Of a stretch of DNA of 64,000 nt, positions 46,310 through 56,854 are shown piece by piece (the first letter of the stretch is position 1; each line of letters starts with the position of its first letter). Both the position numbers and the translations under genes were made by a program. Below the pieces are notes generated by a model. The model did no database searches. It saw only the letters and a list, made by a program, of their open reading frames with translations, and was not told the DNA's origin. The stretch is from Trematomus loennbergii (lineage: Eukaryota > Chordata > Actinopteri > Perciformes > Nototheniidae). The stretch lies in the NCBI GenBank assembly GCA_012861695.1, contig JAAOOA010000324.1, positions 343,310-407,309 of the forward strand, in the 5' to 3' direction.

Positions 46310-47180
46310 ATTCCAGTAAAAAAACACCTCCGTCCGCTGTTTTTAAACCCAGTTAGTGGAGCAGCTGCCGTGAAAACATTTAACTTTCGGTTTCGCTGCG
46401 GTGCGTTCAGGGGGGCTGGGATTTTTGCACTGTCATACACAGATGTTGCTTTCTCAGCTTTTCTCAATGACATGAAATTATGCAAAAAAGCCCAAACATT
46501 TTACACATTCCAAACACCTTAATTCCGAAGTGTTGTTTTAGTTTGTTTTCTATTCGTAATGCCCTCGGTTTTGAATAAGTAATGAACACTGATGTTTATG
46601 TGACTTTTTCCGGATGTATTGGTGTAACAATTGTAAATATGCAGTAGTGTTACAGAGTCTAATATTTATTATTTGTAATTCATTTTATTATAAATCACAC
46701 AAATTCGGTGTAACTGTGCCTTAGCATTGCCCTTAAGCACTTTGAATTGCCTTTCTGCCTTAAAATGTGCTGTTCAAATAAACTAACTAACCCTCAAACG
46801 TTTCCTTTACATTTTCCTAGAGTTTGATTAGATAGTGTAATTTCCAATTTTGTTGTGATGTTCTTGAATGTTACATGACTCACTGACCTTGAACCATCAG
46901 CAGTTGCAGAAAGGAAGTCATGTGACTGAAATAAATTAAAGTTTTCTACATCTATAATAAATGGTATACTTCTTGTATGACAATGATACAAATAAACACA
47001 AATACAGTAATAATAATAACAATGAGAATCATAATAATAATAATATTCAGAGTAACAGTGAACATTTTTTAAATAGTTGACACACCAGCTTTTTTTTTTG
47101 TAATGCTTAAGCCTTTTATTCGTACACGAATAAGCCTTCATGCCTCTGTGTTACAGCAATAGTCAAAGAAAAGATGTGAA
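46310..47180. other. between gene E and lectin remnant, no gene seen
   Basis: AT-rich. Contains taataataat simple repeats near 46973-47045. The promoter of gene E would lie at its left end. Confidence 0.4.
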
Positions 47181-47181
47181 A

Positions 47182-47294
47182 TCAGATCTTTTGGACACAG
47201 CATGCACGCACACAAACACATCTCTGAAATTTTGCGTCTTTGACACAGACGGACGGACGCTCGGTGGAGCACTCGATGTTATCCCAGCATTTAT
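47182..47294 (-). pseudogene. lectin exon 4, acceptor AG replaced by GG
   Basis: KCWDNIECSTERPSVC ends the CTLD. The frame continues 19 codons to TGA at 47184-47182. Upstream is GTTTGTTTTTTGG instead of ...AG. Confidence 0.55.
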
Positions 47295-47464
47295 CCAAAA
47301 AACAAACAAAATACACACTATGTGAAAGAAGACCTGTTACTAAAGTGAAAACAGCAATAATAAACTGTCAAAATGCTCCATTACAAGTAAAAGTCATGCA
47401 CTCAGAAAGTCCGTTTTTTTAGTATCATAGAACTTATTGAAATTATATGAAAAAGTTGTTATGA

Positions 47465-47941
47465 TTAAAAATAAAAGCCAAAGAAAATAACTGTTTACTT
47501 ACAGGACGCTTTGGATAATGCTTTTTTTCAAAATAAAAGCCCAAGAAAATAACTGTTTACTTACAGGAAGCTTTGAATAACGCTTTTTTCAAAAATAAAA
47601 GCCCAGAAAACTAACTGTTTACTTAGAGAAAGCTTTGGATAATGCTTTTTTTCAAATAAAAGCCACAGAAAATAACTTTTACTTACAGGAAGCTTTTGAT
47701 ATTGCTTGTTTTTCAAAATAAAAGCCCCAAAAGCTAAGTGTTTAATAACAGGAAGTTTTGACTGAGGCTTGATTTCAAAATAAAAGCTCCAGAAACTAAC
47801 TGTTTACGTACAGTAGAGAAAGCTTTGGATAAGGATTGTTTTTCAAAAATAAAAGCCCCACAAAGTAACAGTATACTGACAGGAATCGTCAGGTAAAGCT
47901 TGTTTTTCAAGATAAAAGCCTAAGGAGAAACTGTACCCTTA
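47465..47941. repeat. ~62-bp degenerate tandem repeat, split by transposons
   Basis: About eight diverged copies of a unit with aaaataaaagcc and aactgtttacttacaggaag. Further copies at about 48517-48580, 49225-49375 and 51883-51960 show that it was one longer array, interrupted by the elements at 47942 and 49380. Confidence 0.7.
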
Positions 47942-48519
47942 CGGACCGTCTACACAGCAGCGTTAAAAAAATCTTGGAGGTGGGCGTATCTGAAGCTTGA
48001 GGATTTTTTGTGAGCAAGGCACGAACAACCAATCACATGAATCTCCCGCCCGCGACATGCGAAGCAAAAAAGTAAACTGGATATAAACTCCCCAAACAGG
48101 CGAAAACATACCACTGTCTCTGCCACCTCCCTCCATGCCTGGCTCCTCCGGTTTATATCCCGGTAGGTCTGGTCATAAAGCACCGGGTGATTGATTCGCT
48201 ACCGCAAATTTCTCCTCCATGTTTTGGAATATGAGGAAATGACCTGCGGTATGTCTCTCCCAGCATACACGCCGTTTGATTGGCTAGAGCTTGAACTGTC
48301 AGATTTGCGTACACGGGATTTGATTGGCTGACGCTTCCACCTCAGCCTCAAAAGTTGAACATTGTTCAACTTTGAATCCTGAAAATCCTGAAAATCTCCG
48401 CTCGCCTGCCCACAATGCAGTTCGGCGAAAAGTGAGGGAAAGTGACGTCACCCCATTCAAAGTGAATGGGCAGAAGCGTTTCAAGATTTTTTTAACGCTG
48501 CTGTGTAGACGGTCCGTTA
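47939..48519. mobile_element. Harbinger-type MITE with perfect 36-bp inverted ends
   Basis: Element 47942-48516 with TTA duplicated at 47939-47941 and 48517-48519. Ends start CGGACCGTCTACACAGCAGC and match exactly for about 35 bp. A 3-bp TTA/TAA duplication is typical of PIF/Harbinger. Related sequence lies at 24412 and 60925. Confidence 0.75.
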
Positions 48520-48607
48520 CAGGAAGCTCAGGATTAGGCTTACTTTTTCAAAATAAAAGCCCAATTAGTTGGCATTATTACTTACTAAATGAAGAATATT
48601 ATTTTAC

Positions 48608-48716
48608 CTGTATAATTGATTTGCAGGCACCTCTGGGCTTCCAGTACACTGGGCTCTCCGGCACACCAGTCGTTGTAGTCGAAATGTGAGCCATCGGACC
48701 AGAACCACTCACCCAC
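48608..48716 (-). CDS. lectin exon 3 (CTLD core)
   Basis: 109 nt, phase 0 in and phase 1 out, acceptor TTTTCTCAG, donor GTAAAA. VGEWFWSDGSHFDYNDW is the conserved CTLD W-x-W-x-DG...W block. The frame is intact. Confidence 0.7.
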
Positions 48717-48789
48717 CTGAGAAAATGTAGTATTTTAATGCGACATATCGTCAAAAAAACTGTGAAATAAGACAGACAATTAATGCTTG

Positions 48790-48843
48790 ACTGCTCGCTA
48801 TTCTTTCTGTGACCCATCAGACCAGAACCACTCGTCCACATGC
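48790..48843 (-). pseudogene. partial duplicate of lectin exon 3
   Basis: Minus strand reads VDEWFWSDGSQK then stop, matching the start of the exon at 48716. The downstream intron stretch (tgctcgctattc) is duplicated too. Confidence 0.6.
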
Positions 48844-48980
48844 AGACAAAGTGTATTTAACAGAAAATTCATGCTTTTCTGCTCGCTATTCAAAATAAGT
48901 AGCACAGTTTTAAAATACTCAAGTTGAGTACCTATAGAGTAACACCTAAGTGCAGTATTTGAGTAAATACTATAAAATAC

Positions 48981-49105
48981 CTCATGTGCGTCCGATCCAG
49001 GTTTTCTTCAGCTTCTGCTGGCGTGGATGATTATCTTCTGCATCTCGTTTGTTCCGCCGAGCTGTGAACAGAAGCCAGGTGTGCATCCATGGAGTGGCAG
49101 TTTTT
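48981..49105 (-). pseudogene. lectin exon 2, frameshifted
   Basis: Begins NCHSMDAHLASVHSSAE, the CTLD C-x5-HLASVHS motif, but then passes through all three frames (NEMQKIIIH, TWIG, GSDAHE), with in-frame stops. Acceptor CTGCAG and donor GTATTT are present. 125 nt, one short of a multiple of three. Confidence 0.65.
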
Positions 49106-49375
49106 CTGCAGGACATCAACAGGAAGCAGGTGTGAAAGAAGAACTTGTGTAAAGTACAAGTAACTAAAAGGTGTACTTAAGAACAGTCACAGAGAACCAG
49201 GACGGAAACAGAATGAAAGCCTCATTTAGTAACTGTACCCTTACAGAAAGCATCAGACAAGGCTTTATTTTCAAAATAAAGTAACTTAATAGTAATTGTA
49301 TCCTAATAGGAAGCACAGGATTAGCCTTATTTTTTTTAAAAAGACCCATATAGTAACTGTATAGTTACAGGAAGC

Positions 49376-51882
49376 TTAAAGGGCCCATGTCATGGCCATT
49401 TCCACTGATCATAATTACATTGTTGAGGTATACTAAAATACAGTGGCGAGCCGTCAGGGCCCTCTAGGCCCTCTGTGAGGGCCTAAGATATTCCAAAAAA
49501 TTATATTTAAAAACATTAAAAAAATAATATTTTTTTTAAATATATATTTTTTTAATATTATTTTTGTTATATTTTTCATTAGTTTTACCGAAAAAAACTT
49601 GATTTAATTGTATTTAAAATAACATTTCCAAAGAAATAAATCCTTCGAATCTGCCTGTTCATTCTCTGTTTGAATGTAGGGGTTACATGAAAGAAGCTCG
49701 CCTGGCCCTCTCTGCGATTCACAGAGGGCCCGCTATAGTAACTGAACGAGAGAGTAATGTCAAATGACAGTACAATTGACCAATCATATCTTCCCTCTAA
49801 ATGGGTGGGTTTTATTATCGCGGACATTATGACAAGTTCCGCCCGCTGTGAAACTGTTCTTGTTTCCATAGCAACAACAACTTCCTGTCAACAGCGTGAA
49901 CTCGCCTTCAAAATAAAAGCATGCCAAATTACACTTAAGACATACAACGGCAACGAAAGTAAGAAACACAATGCAATATCATTTTCAATGTCAAAGAACA
50001 CAAATTGGGTTCACAGGTGTTTTTTGTGTGTGTAGAGGGTCGCTGTCATTGATGCGTTTTGCACCCTGGGCCGTTGTTTTGATATTCCGCTGAAGTATAC
50101 GCTGTGACGTAATAACTCTTTTTTTTTCTTTTTTCGAGGGAAGGGGTGGGGGTCAGAGGGCCTAGGTATAAAGCTCACGGCTCGCCACTGCTAAAATAGA
50201 TTTATACTGTGCAATTTTCCAAACTCACATTGGTTTCGCATACAGCATCTCTGTCAAGCATGTGTATTCAGCAGTATTCACTTTCTCCACTAAACGACTC
50301 GTTGGAGCTCTTGCCCCCCCCTCCCTGTGAGCCTAGTGTGCTCCGATTGGTCAGCTCGGCCACTCGTTCTGATTAGTCAACCACCAGAGAGGCTGCGCCC
50401 ATGTCTAACAGCTTTTCCCGGCTGCTCTCAGCGTAACATCAGTCTTATCATGGCGTCGGTACAGCCGTATATTTTATATACATATATATTTTTAACTGTT
50501 GTTATAGAAGAGTGTGACGGCCCCAGGGCCTTTGTCTTACGATGGGGTGGAGCTGAAGAGGCTGCCCGGAGTCACACGACGGCCCCAGTCTCTCTCCAAA
50601 GCGGCTGCAGGAAGTTATTTTTACCCGTTATAAACTACTACTGTTTGATGATAAATCAAATCATGGTTTGCTATATATGAATTCAGGGAAGAAAGGATAG
50701 GCCTACTAAGTATTTCCATTAAACTTTATTTTTAGAAATGTACAAAATGAACATAAATATACATATATACACGGTATATCATCCATTCCTCCTCCTCGCA
50801 TCTTGCTGCGCACAGCCGGTGCGGTGCCTTTTAGCACGACGCCTCAGTAGTAGTAGAAGTGCCTTTTAGCACGTCATGGATTGTCCGCCAGGATCTGGCT
50901 GGACGAAATCAAATGCAAATCACAAAATATTAGAGAAACTAGTTGTTTTAGATTCGTTAGTAGTAGTTGTGTAATGAACAGCTTGCCTGCTAATATGCTA
51001 ACCTAGCTTTGTTTACCTTGGTAGCTAACACGATATGAACGTTAGCTTGGAGGAAAGGCAACTATAATGCAGTGTAATAAAACTACTATGAACAAAAGCT
51101 AGTGGTTCATATTAGGCTAGCAATAACGTGTTTATAATTGTAATCGCATACGGGTATTCTGCTACCATACAATGTAACTTGCATGAATACATTGTTTTGC
51201 GCTAGCATACAGCTAGCCTCGTTAGCTACATGCAGTATATGTACGGTCACAATGTACGGTAAATCACAGTACATGAGTATTCCGTGTGTGTGAATGCAGA
51301 CATTCTCCTGCTATGAGATACATGTATGCAAGGCCATCTGCTGATATTAGAGTTGATATATGGAAACTCTAGCAACTTAGTTAGCACAGTTAGCACTGTG
51401 TCAATGGCTTAGCAGTCCAACACAGTTTACACATTTAAACAGTCTTGTTTGATAAATACACAAATAACAATGCAAACTTACAGGTTGTATACCCAGATCT
51501 TCCCCTGCTCCAAACGGTCCAAACAAGCTGTGCATATCCGGCCTCAAACTGGGCAATGTTTTGGAAGCTTTCGTCTGTGAAATGCCGGTTCTTCGAACCT
51601 CTGGAGGAGGAACCGCCGCTGCTGGTGTGGCCATAGCTCTTCGGGATTGGTCCATTTCGTTCCGGGTACCGCATGACATCATGCGGTACCCGGAAGAATC
51701 AAATGGGCAGTGACGTATCTCCAACGAGGCGTTTTGGGGAGGTATTTTCTGTGTTAGAGTTTTACTCGCTACAGGGTGTACTTTGAGGGTTTTGACTCTG
51801 CACACCGTTTACATGCATAAAAACCTTCATAACACACAAGGGGACGGGTAATAACCGGAAAAGCATGACATGGGAGCTTTAA
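49376..51882. mobile_element. TTAA-flanked element, long copy, in lectin intron
   Basis: TTAA 49376-49379 and 51879-51882. Ends AGGGCCCATGTCATGG and GCATGACATGGGAGCT. Same family as 3347-5106 in inverse orientation. It carries a nested hAT MITE and an extra segment at about 50690-51400 absent from the other copy. Confidence 0.75.
49433..50198. mobile_element. hAT-type MITE with 8-bp target duplication
   Basis: Element 49441-50190, starts CAGTGGCGAGCCGT and ends CACGGCTCGCCACTG. CTAAAATA is duplicated exactly at 49433-49440 and 50191-50198. Confidence 0.85.
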
Positions 51883-51984
51883 GATAGGGCTTGTTTTTCA
51901 AAATAAAAGCAGCATGTAATAACTGTACCTTAAAGGAAGCTCTACGACATAAAATAAGCCAGTATTTGTTTGTCAAAATGAGAC

Positions 51985-52507
51985 GACTAAACGTCATCAC
52001 GCCCAACATTAGCCGCCTTTAGCTTAGCGGTGGTGACGTGAAGTCATGTGACCGTGCTGTAGTTCCTTTAAAGCCCAACATTAGCCACCTTTAGCTTAGC
52101 GGTGGTGACTTGAAGTCATGTGACCGTGCTGTAGTTCCTCTATAGCCCAACATTAGCCACCTTTAGCTTAGCAGTGGTGACGTGAAGTCATGTGACCGTG
52201 CTGTAGTTCCTTTATAGCCCAACATTAGCCACCTTTAGCTTAGCGGTGGTGACGTGAAGTCATGTGACCGTGCTGTAGTTCCTTTATAGCCCAACATTAG
52301 CCGCCTTTAGCTTAGCGGTGGTGACGTGAAGTCATGTGACCGTGCTGTAGTTCCTTTATAGCCCAACATTAGCCACCTTTAGCTTAGCGGTGGTGACGTG
52401 AAGTCATGTGACCGTGCTGTAGTTCCTTTATAGCCCAACATTAGCCACCTTTAGCTTAGCGGTGGTGACGTGAAGTCATGTGACCGTGCTGTAGTTCCTT
52501 TATATTG
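51985..52507 (+). repeat. 72-bp minisatellite, copy set 2
   Basis: Seven copies, reverse complement of the unit at 28028-28446. Confidence 0.9.
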
Positions 52508-52571
52508 AAATGTTTTACTTTTCATCGTAATCATCGTAATGTTTATATGTGGAGATGTTTTCCTCACTGAC

Positions 52572-52672
52572 CTCAGCTTTGGCCCAGCTCAGCACTTTGG
52601 GAACGTACTGAAAACAGCGGCAATCGAACTCCATCCAGTCTTCAGGGCAAGCATTGGAGCTGGGACTCTCAG
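52572..52672 (-). CDS. lectin exon 1 of the CTLD
   Basis: Acceptor TTTCCAG, phase 1, then CPEDWMEFDCRCFQYVPK and LSWAKAE, donor GTCAGT in phase 0. C-P-x-D-W is the opening motif of secreted fish CTLDs. Confidence 0.65.
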
Positions 52673-52959
52673 CTGGAAACAAAAAGAGAAAATGAACAAT
52701 AAATAAAAATGCAATATGAAATAAAACAGCTTAGGTTAATATAGCACACTGTAACATAACATGATATAACATTACATATAAATTAAATAACATACATACA
52801 TAATAACACTTGATAGAAGAAAAAGCATAACATTAAACAAAAAAATATCCTTTTTTAACAATAAAATAAGTTAATAAAGCACACTTTAAAATAAAAACAA
52901 TACAACATAATTCAATATTTCTTTAATTACAAATAATTAATATATGCAAACCCATTTAG

Positions 52960-54360
52960 AAAATGCAGTTATGCGCCCTGGAGGTATTGCACTATTTACA
53001 AAATGTATACCCAGGATTCAGGCACCTTCCCTGGCTTGTAAAGTGCAGTTATGCGCCATGGAGGTATTGTACTATTTACAAAATGTATACCCAGGATTCA
53101 GGCACCTTCCCTGGCTTGTAAAGTGCAGTTATGCGCCATGGAGGTATTCTGCTATTTACAAAATGTAGGACTTAGTTTATTTCACACTTCCAGGAGAGAC
53201 AACGGGAAAATCACCTCTCTTTGCCCGCTCACAGACCCCCAAAGGACGGCCCAGAGACCTCCAAGAGGTCTCCCTGAAGTGGGGACTCTGTTTATTTCAC
53301 ACTTCCAGGAGAGAGTCCGGCAAAATCCCGTCTCTTTGCCGGCCTACAGGCCCCCAAAGGACGGCCCTTTTGCCGGCCTACAGGCCCCCAAAGGACGGCC
53401 CAGAGACCTCCAAGAGGTCTCCCTGAAGTGGGAACTCTGTTTATTTCACAGTTCCAGGAGAGAGTCCGGCAAAATCCCATCTCTTTGCCCACTCACAGAC
53501 CCCAAAGGACGGCCTAGAGACCTCCAGCATGTCTCCATAACAGTGGCACTCTGTTTATTTCAGACCTCCAGGACAGAGACCGGAAAATCACCTCTCTTTG
53601 CCCGCTCACAGACCCCAAAGGACGGACTAATGACCCCCAGCATGTCCCCATAACAGTGGCACCTCCATAACCTTGCACACCGTGAGTCCCCGGGCCCCCG
53701 CAGTTAAGCACTCCCCCACGGACTAAACCCAGGTATTCACACCCCCAGAACCTCGTGCCCCTGATGACTCTAAAGTGGGGTGGATTTTGTGGTGCTTTTA
53801 TGTCCGCCCATCCGCATCCAAATTCGGCCTTCTTATTGGCACCACCACCCCCCTTCTGGGCTGGAGGTTCAAACACTTTAACTTTTTTTCACCCTCCTCT
53901 GGCTTACACCTCCTCCGCCAACACTTGAGCGCTCATCACAGGGTTCAGCACCAAGGAGAGTGCCTCCCGGTGCTGATGGAAAGTGGCACTTTATCTGCCC
54001 CTGGGAACCATCAAGGTTATGTTTTTGTTTTTTTTAACAAAAACAGTACACACAGCCACATAACATTAACTATTTACACGGTACACTATTACTATTACTA
54101 CTATAATGTTTACCCAGGATTCAGGCACCTTCCCTGGCTTGTAAAGTGCAGTTATGCGCCCTGGAGTATTGCACTATTACAAAATGTATACCCAGGATTC
54201 AGGCACCTTCCCTGGCTTGTAAAGTGCAGTTATGCGCCCTGGAGGTATTGTACTATTTACAAAATGTATACCCAGGATTCAGGCACCTTCCCTGGCTTGT
54301 AAAGTGCAGTTATGCGCCCTGGAGGTATTGTACTATTTACAAAATGTATACCCAGGATTA
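52960..54360 (+). repeat. complex tandem repeats next to the Crypton-like element
   Basis: A unit of about 79 bp (core acccaggattcaggcacctt) occurs about 2.5 times at 52960-53165 and 3 times at 54108-54360, same orientation. Between them, 53165-53655 holds about four diverged ~120-bp units (tttatttcacacttccagga, aaaggacggcc). The long open frame across it is repeat translation. Confidence 0.75.
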
Positions 54361-54638
54361 TAATAATAATTATAACTATTTATTTGCATAAAAACTATAT
54401 ACACGGTATACATATTCACAATGTTTAGCGGGATTCAGGGGACCAAAGGCGTCTAATTCTTACGGTGCACCAGGGCAAACAGGTTGAGTCCACGGCCCCT
54501 GCCCCATCATCAGGAGTGTCAACCAGCCCCGGTCCCGACTTCATTGGCCTCTTTCCCTCCCGCTTCCGCTTCCGCTGCTGCTGCCGCTCCAATGACCCAT
54601 CAGGTGGATGAAGATGAGGATGTTGGAGCAGTCTGCTG

Positions 54639-55835
54639 TTAGCAGCCCTCTTCGGAGGTCTCCCCATCTGACAGCGGTAGACATCCTTCTGATGATGATG
54701 CAGCTGCTGCCGCATCTGATGACGCCCTGAACATGGAGCGGATTCTCAATGCCTCCTTTATTCCCGGCGCATTCGCGTAGAACCGGTCCGCCGTGGTTAC
54801 GTCGTGACACATAAACCTGGCGAGAATCGACCGGCTTTCTGGATCTTGGTGATGCTTGATATTGTCAGCCAGGGCAGTGCGCAGGATTGTGAAGGTGACG
54901 GCTGTTTCTAGCCCAGCATCAGCCCATGCCCTCTTCAAGTGAGCGTTCAGGTTCTTGGAGGCCCGATTCCCCCTTGTGAAAAGGAAGAATTCATTCTGAG
55001 GACCCAGCAATACCTTTTTAATCCCCATCCACCGCATGACCCAGCTAAACTCCTCTACTGTAAGCGCCAGCTGTGCTTCGCCATATGTCTTGGCCGTCTT
55101 GTGATCCTGCACATGGATGATGTAGCCCTCAGCAGTTCCCCTTATGGCTGCCTCTAAGACCTCACTGTTTTTCATGTTTGCGTACACGCCCGTACGGTGG
55201 CCATACAGGAGGCTCCAATGGAGGGTGAGATAGCCATAGAGAAGCTTCTGGGTGGTTGAGGTCGGCGTGCCGGCCATCAGGTCGAGGAGCTCCGGGATGC
55301 GCTTCTCAGCGGCCGCCATGGCGGCGAGAAGCTCCGCCTGGCTCGGCAGACGATCCAGTTTGTTCCTCTTCACCTTAAACTGATGTAGAGTGACTGCCTT
55401 ATTCAAGTGTTTCATGTTGGCTTTCACCTCTCTCATTATGTGGGTCATATCAGACTGGGTGAGCTTGCACCCCCGGGGCTTTGACTCAGACATGTACCCC
55501 ATGAACTGGTGCACATTCTTCAGGAAGAACTCTGATGTTGTGACTGCCCGGCCCGGCTTTACAATATACTCGCTCCAGCCACGGATCATCTTCATGTTTC
55601 TTAGGAACAGCCAGTCTGACAGGCGGTTAACACCATGGGCCATGTATACTATGAAGTTCTTTATCCGGCTGATCTTCGACACAACATTGTCTTTCTGTTT
55701 TACTGTCGGAGCGACACCCAAACAATGATCCAAGTATGTCTGAAGGTACGCCTCCATGCTTCTAGGCAACGTGATTTCACGCATGGTATTCCCCCGTCCA
55801 CACCCAGTGGACCAGTAATTTGAGGGAGAGGGCAA
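54639..55835 (-). CDS. Crypton-like tyrosine recombinase
   Basis: 398 open codons from the first ATG. After an N-terminal helical region, the catalytic domain shows the tyrosine-recombinase residues in order: Arg in LLYGHRTGVYANM, Lys in HVQDHKTAKTYGEAQL, Arg in TFTILRTALADN, His in FMCHDVTT and the nucleophile Tyr in ADRFYANAPG. The usual box-II His three residues before Arg is replaced by Thr. The C-terminus is acidic (LSDGETSEEGC). It cuts and rejoins DNA through a 3'-phosphotyrosine link. The true start is probably upstream, lost by frameshift. It could still be translated alone. Confidence 0.7.
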   Translation of the reverse strand: MPSPSNYWSTGCGRGNTMREITLPRSMEAYLQTYLDHCLGVAPTVKQKDNVVSKISRIKNFIVYMAHGVNRLSDWLFLRNMKMIRGWSEYIVKPGRAVTTSEFFLKNVHQFMGYMSESKPRGCKLTQSDMTHIMREVKANMKHLNKAVTLHQFKVKRNKLDRLPSQAELLAAMAAAEKRIPELLDLMAGTPTSTTQKLLYGYLTLHWSLLYGHRTGVYANMKNSEVLEAAIRGTAEGYIIHVQDHKTAKTYGEAQLALTVEEFSWVMRWMGIKKVLLGPQNEFFLFTRGNRASKNLNAHLKRAWADAGLETAVTFTILRTALADNIKHHQDPESRSILARFMCHDVTTADRFYANAPGIKEALRIRSMFRASSDAAAAASSSEGCLPLSDGETSEEGC

Positions 55836-55867
55836 GTCATTAGCCAGCTTAGAGGCACGGGTCTTCC

Positions 55868-56430
55868 GGCATACAGGGGTCTCGCTACCGGAGGCTACTG
55901 CATGACAGTTTCCACCGGGGTCTTCACAGGGGTCTCGCTACCGGAGGCTACTGCAAACATGACAGTTTCCACCGGGGTCTTCACAGGGGTCTCGCTACCG
56001 GAGGACTGCAAATGACAGTCTTCACCGGGCTCTTCACAGGGTTCTCGGTCTACCGGAGGCTACTGCAAGCATGACAGTCTTCACTGGCTCTTCACAGGGT
56101 TCTTGACCGGTCTCTTCCACCGGAGGCTACTGCAAGCATGACAGTCTTCACTGGGCTCTTCACAGGGTTCTTTACCGGTCTTCCACCGGAGGCTACTGCA
56201 AGCATGACAGTCTTCACCGGGCTCTTCACAGGGGTCCCGCTACCGGAGGTTACTGGGGAATGCATGACAGTCTTCACCGGGGTCTTCACAGGGGTCCCGC
56301 TACCGGAGGTTACTGGGGAATGCATGACAGTCTTCACCGGGGTCTTCACAGGGGTCCCGCTACCGGAGGTTACTGGGGACTGCATGACAGTCTTCACCGG
56401 GGTCTTCACAGGGGTATTGCTGCCTGAGGC
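55868..56430 (-). repeat. ~60-66-bp coding minisatellite in the Crypton-like gene
   Basis: About nine units encoding variants of TPVKTPVKTVMHSPVTSGSG. The 56230-56420 copies are in frame. Those below 56092 lose frame. Confidence 0.75.
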
Positions 56431-56854
56431 TACTGTGTTTATGCCGGAGGTACTTGGGATTGCCAGGCCCTTAAATCGTATACATTCGTCCTCTTCCTCA
56501 AGAACAGCAGCACTCTGCTTCCTGGGTTTTAGCTCCTTTTTCAGCCTGGAGCGCAGGGTCTTCACCTCATCATTGAGGGCATCCTTCTGAGCCCTCAATG
56601 CCACATTTTCCAGCATCACCTGCCTGCAGTCCTCGTTGTCACACTCGGTATGTGGGGAGAAGGGTGGAGGGTGCCCGGGGTATTCCCCTCATTGTCTATA
56701 TCCAATGATGTAGCCATTCCAATGATGGGGTTAGTCTCACGGAGGTCATGGAGCAACTGCAGTGCCACACTATGCTTCAGCCTTGCCATGACCTGCTGTG
56801 CCTCATGTCGGGACAACTCAGGGTGGTCATGTTTTACATGTTTTTCAGTCGTTG

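Larger units (their letters stand above)
47182..52672 (-). pseudogene. C-type lectin (ladderlectin/nattectin-like) remnant
   Basis: Minus-strand exons: 52572-52672 (SSNACPEDWMEFDCRCFQYV, SWAKAE), 48981-49105 (KNCHSMDAHLASVHSSAE then frame loss), 48608-48716 (GEWFWSDGSHFDYNDWCAGE and CLQINYT), 47182-47294 (KCWDNIECSTERPSVC). Together they make a carbohydrate-recognition domain of about 120 residues of the secreted fish lectin type. The sugar motif region EPS is not QPD or EPN. The second exon is 125 nt with stops and two frame changes. The last exon has GG where an acceptor AG is expected. The leader exon was not found. The introns are filled with transposons. Confidence 0.7.
54425..56850 (-). 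pseudogene. Crypton-like tyrosine-recombinase transposon, degenerate
   Basis: Order on the minus strand: zinc-knuckle-like HVKHDHPELSRHEAQ (about 56845-56800), a conserved region with LQLLHDLRETNPIIGMATSL, a coiled-coil start VALRAQKDALNDEVKTLRS (56615-56555), a variable-number Pro/Val/Lys/Thr repeat (56455-55870), then the recombinase. Frame changes break it near 56625 and between 56092 and 55836, so only the recombinase part is open. Cryptons move by a tyrosine recombinase and have no inverted repeats, which fits the absence of obvious ends. Confidence 0.65.

Noticed and set aside
53051..53653. 200-codon open frame
   Set aside because: It spans the 79-bp and ~120-bp tandem repeats and has no domain. 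Open by chance in GC-rich repeats.
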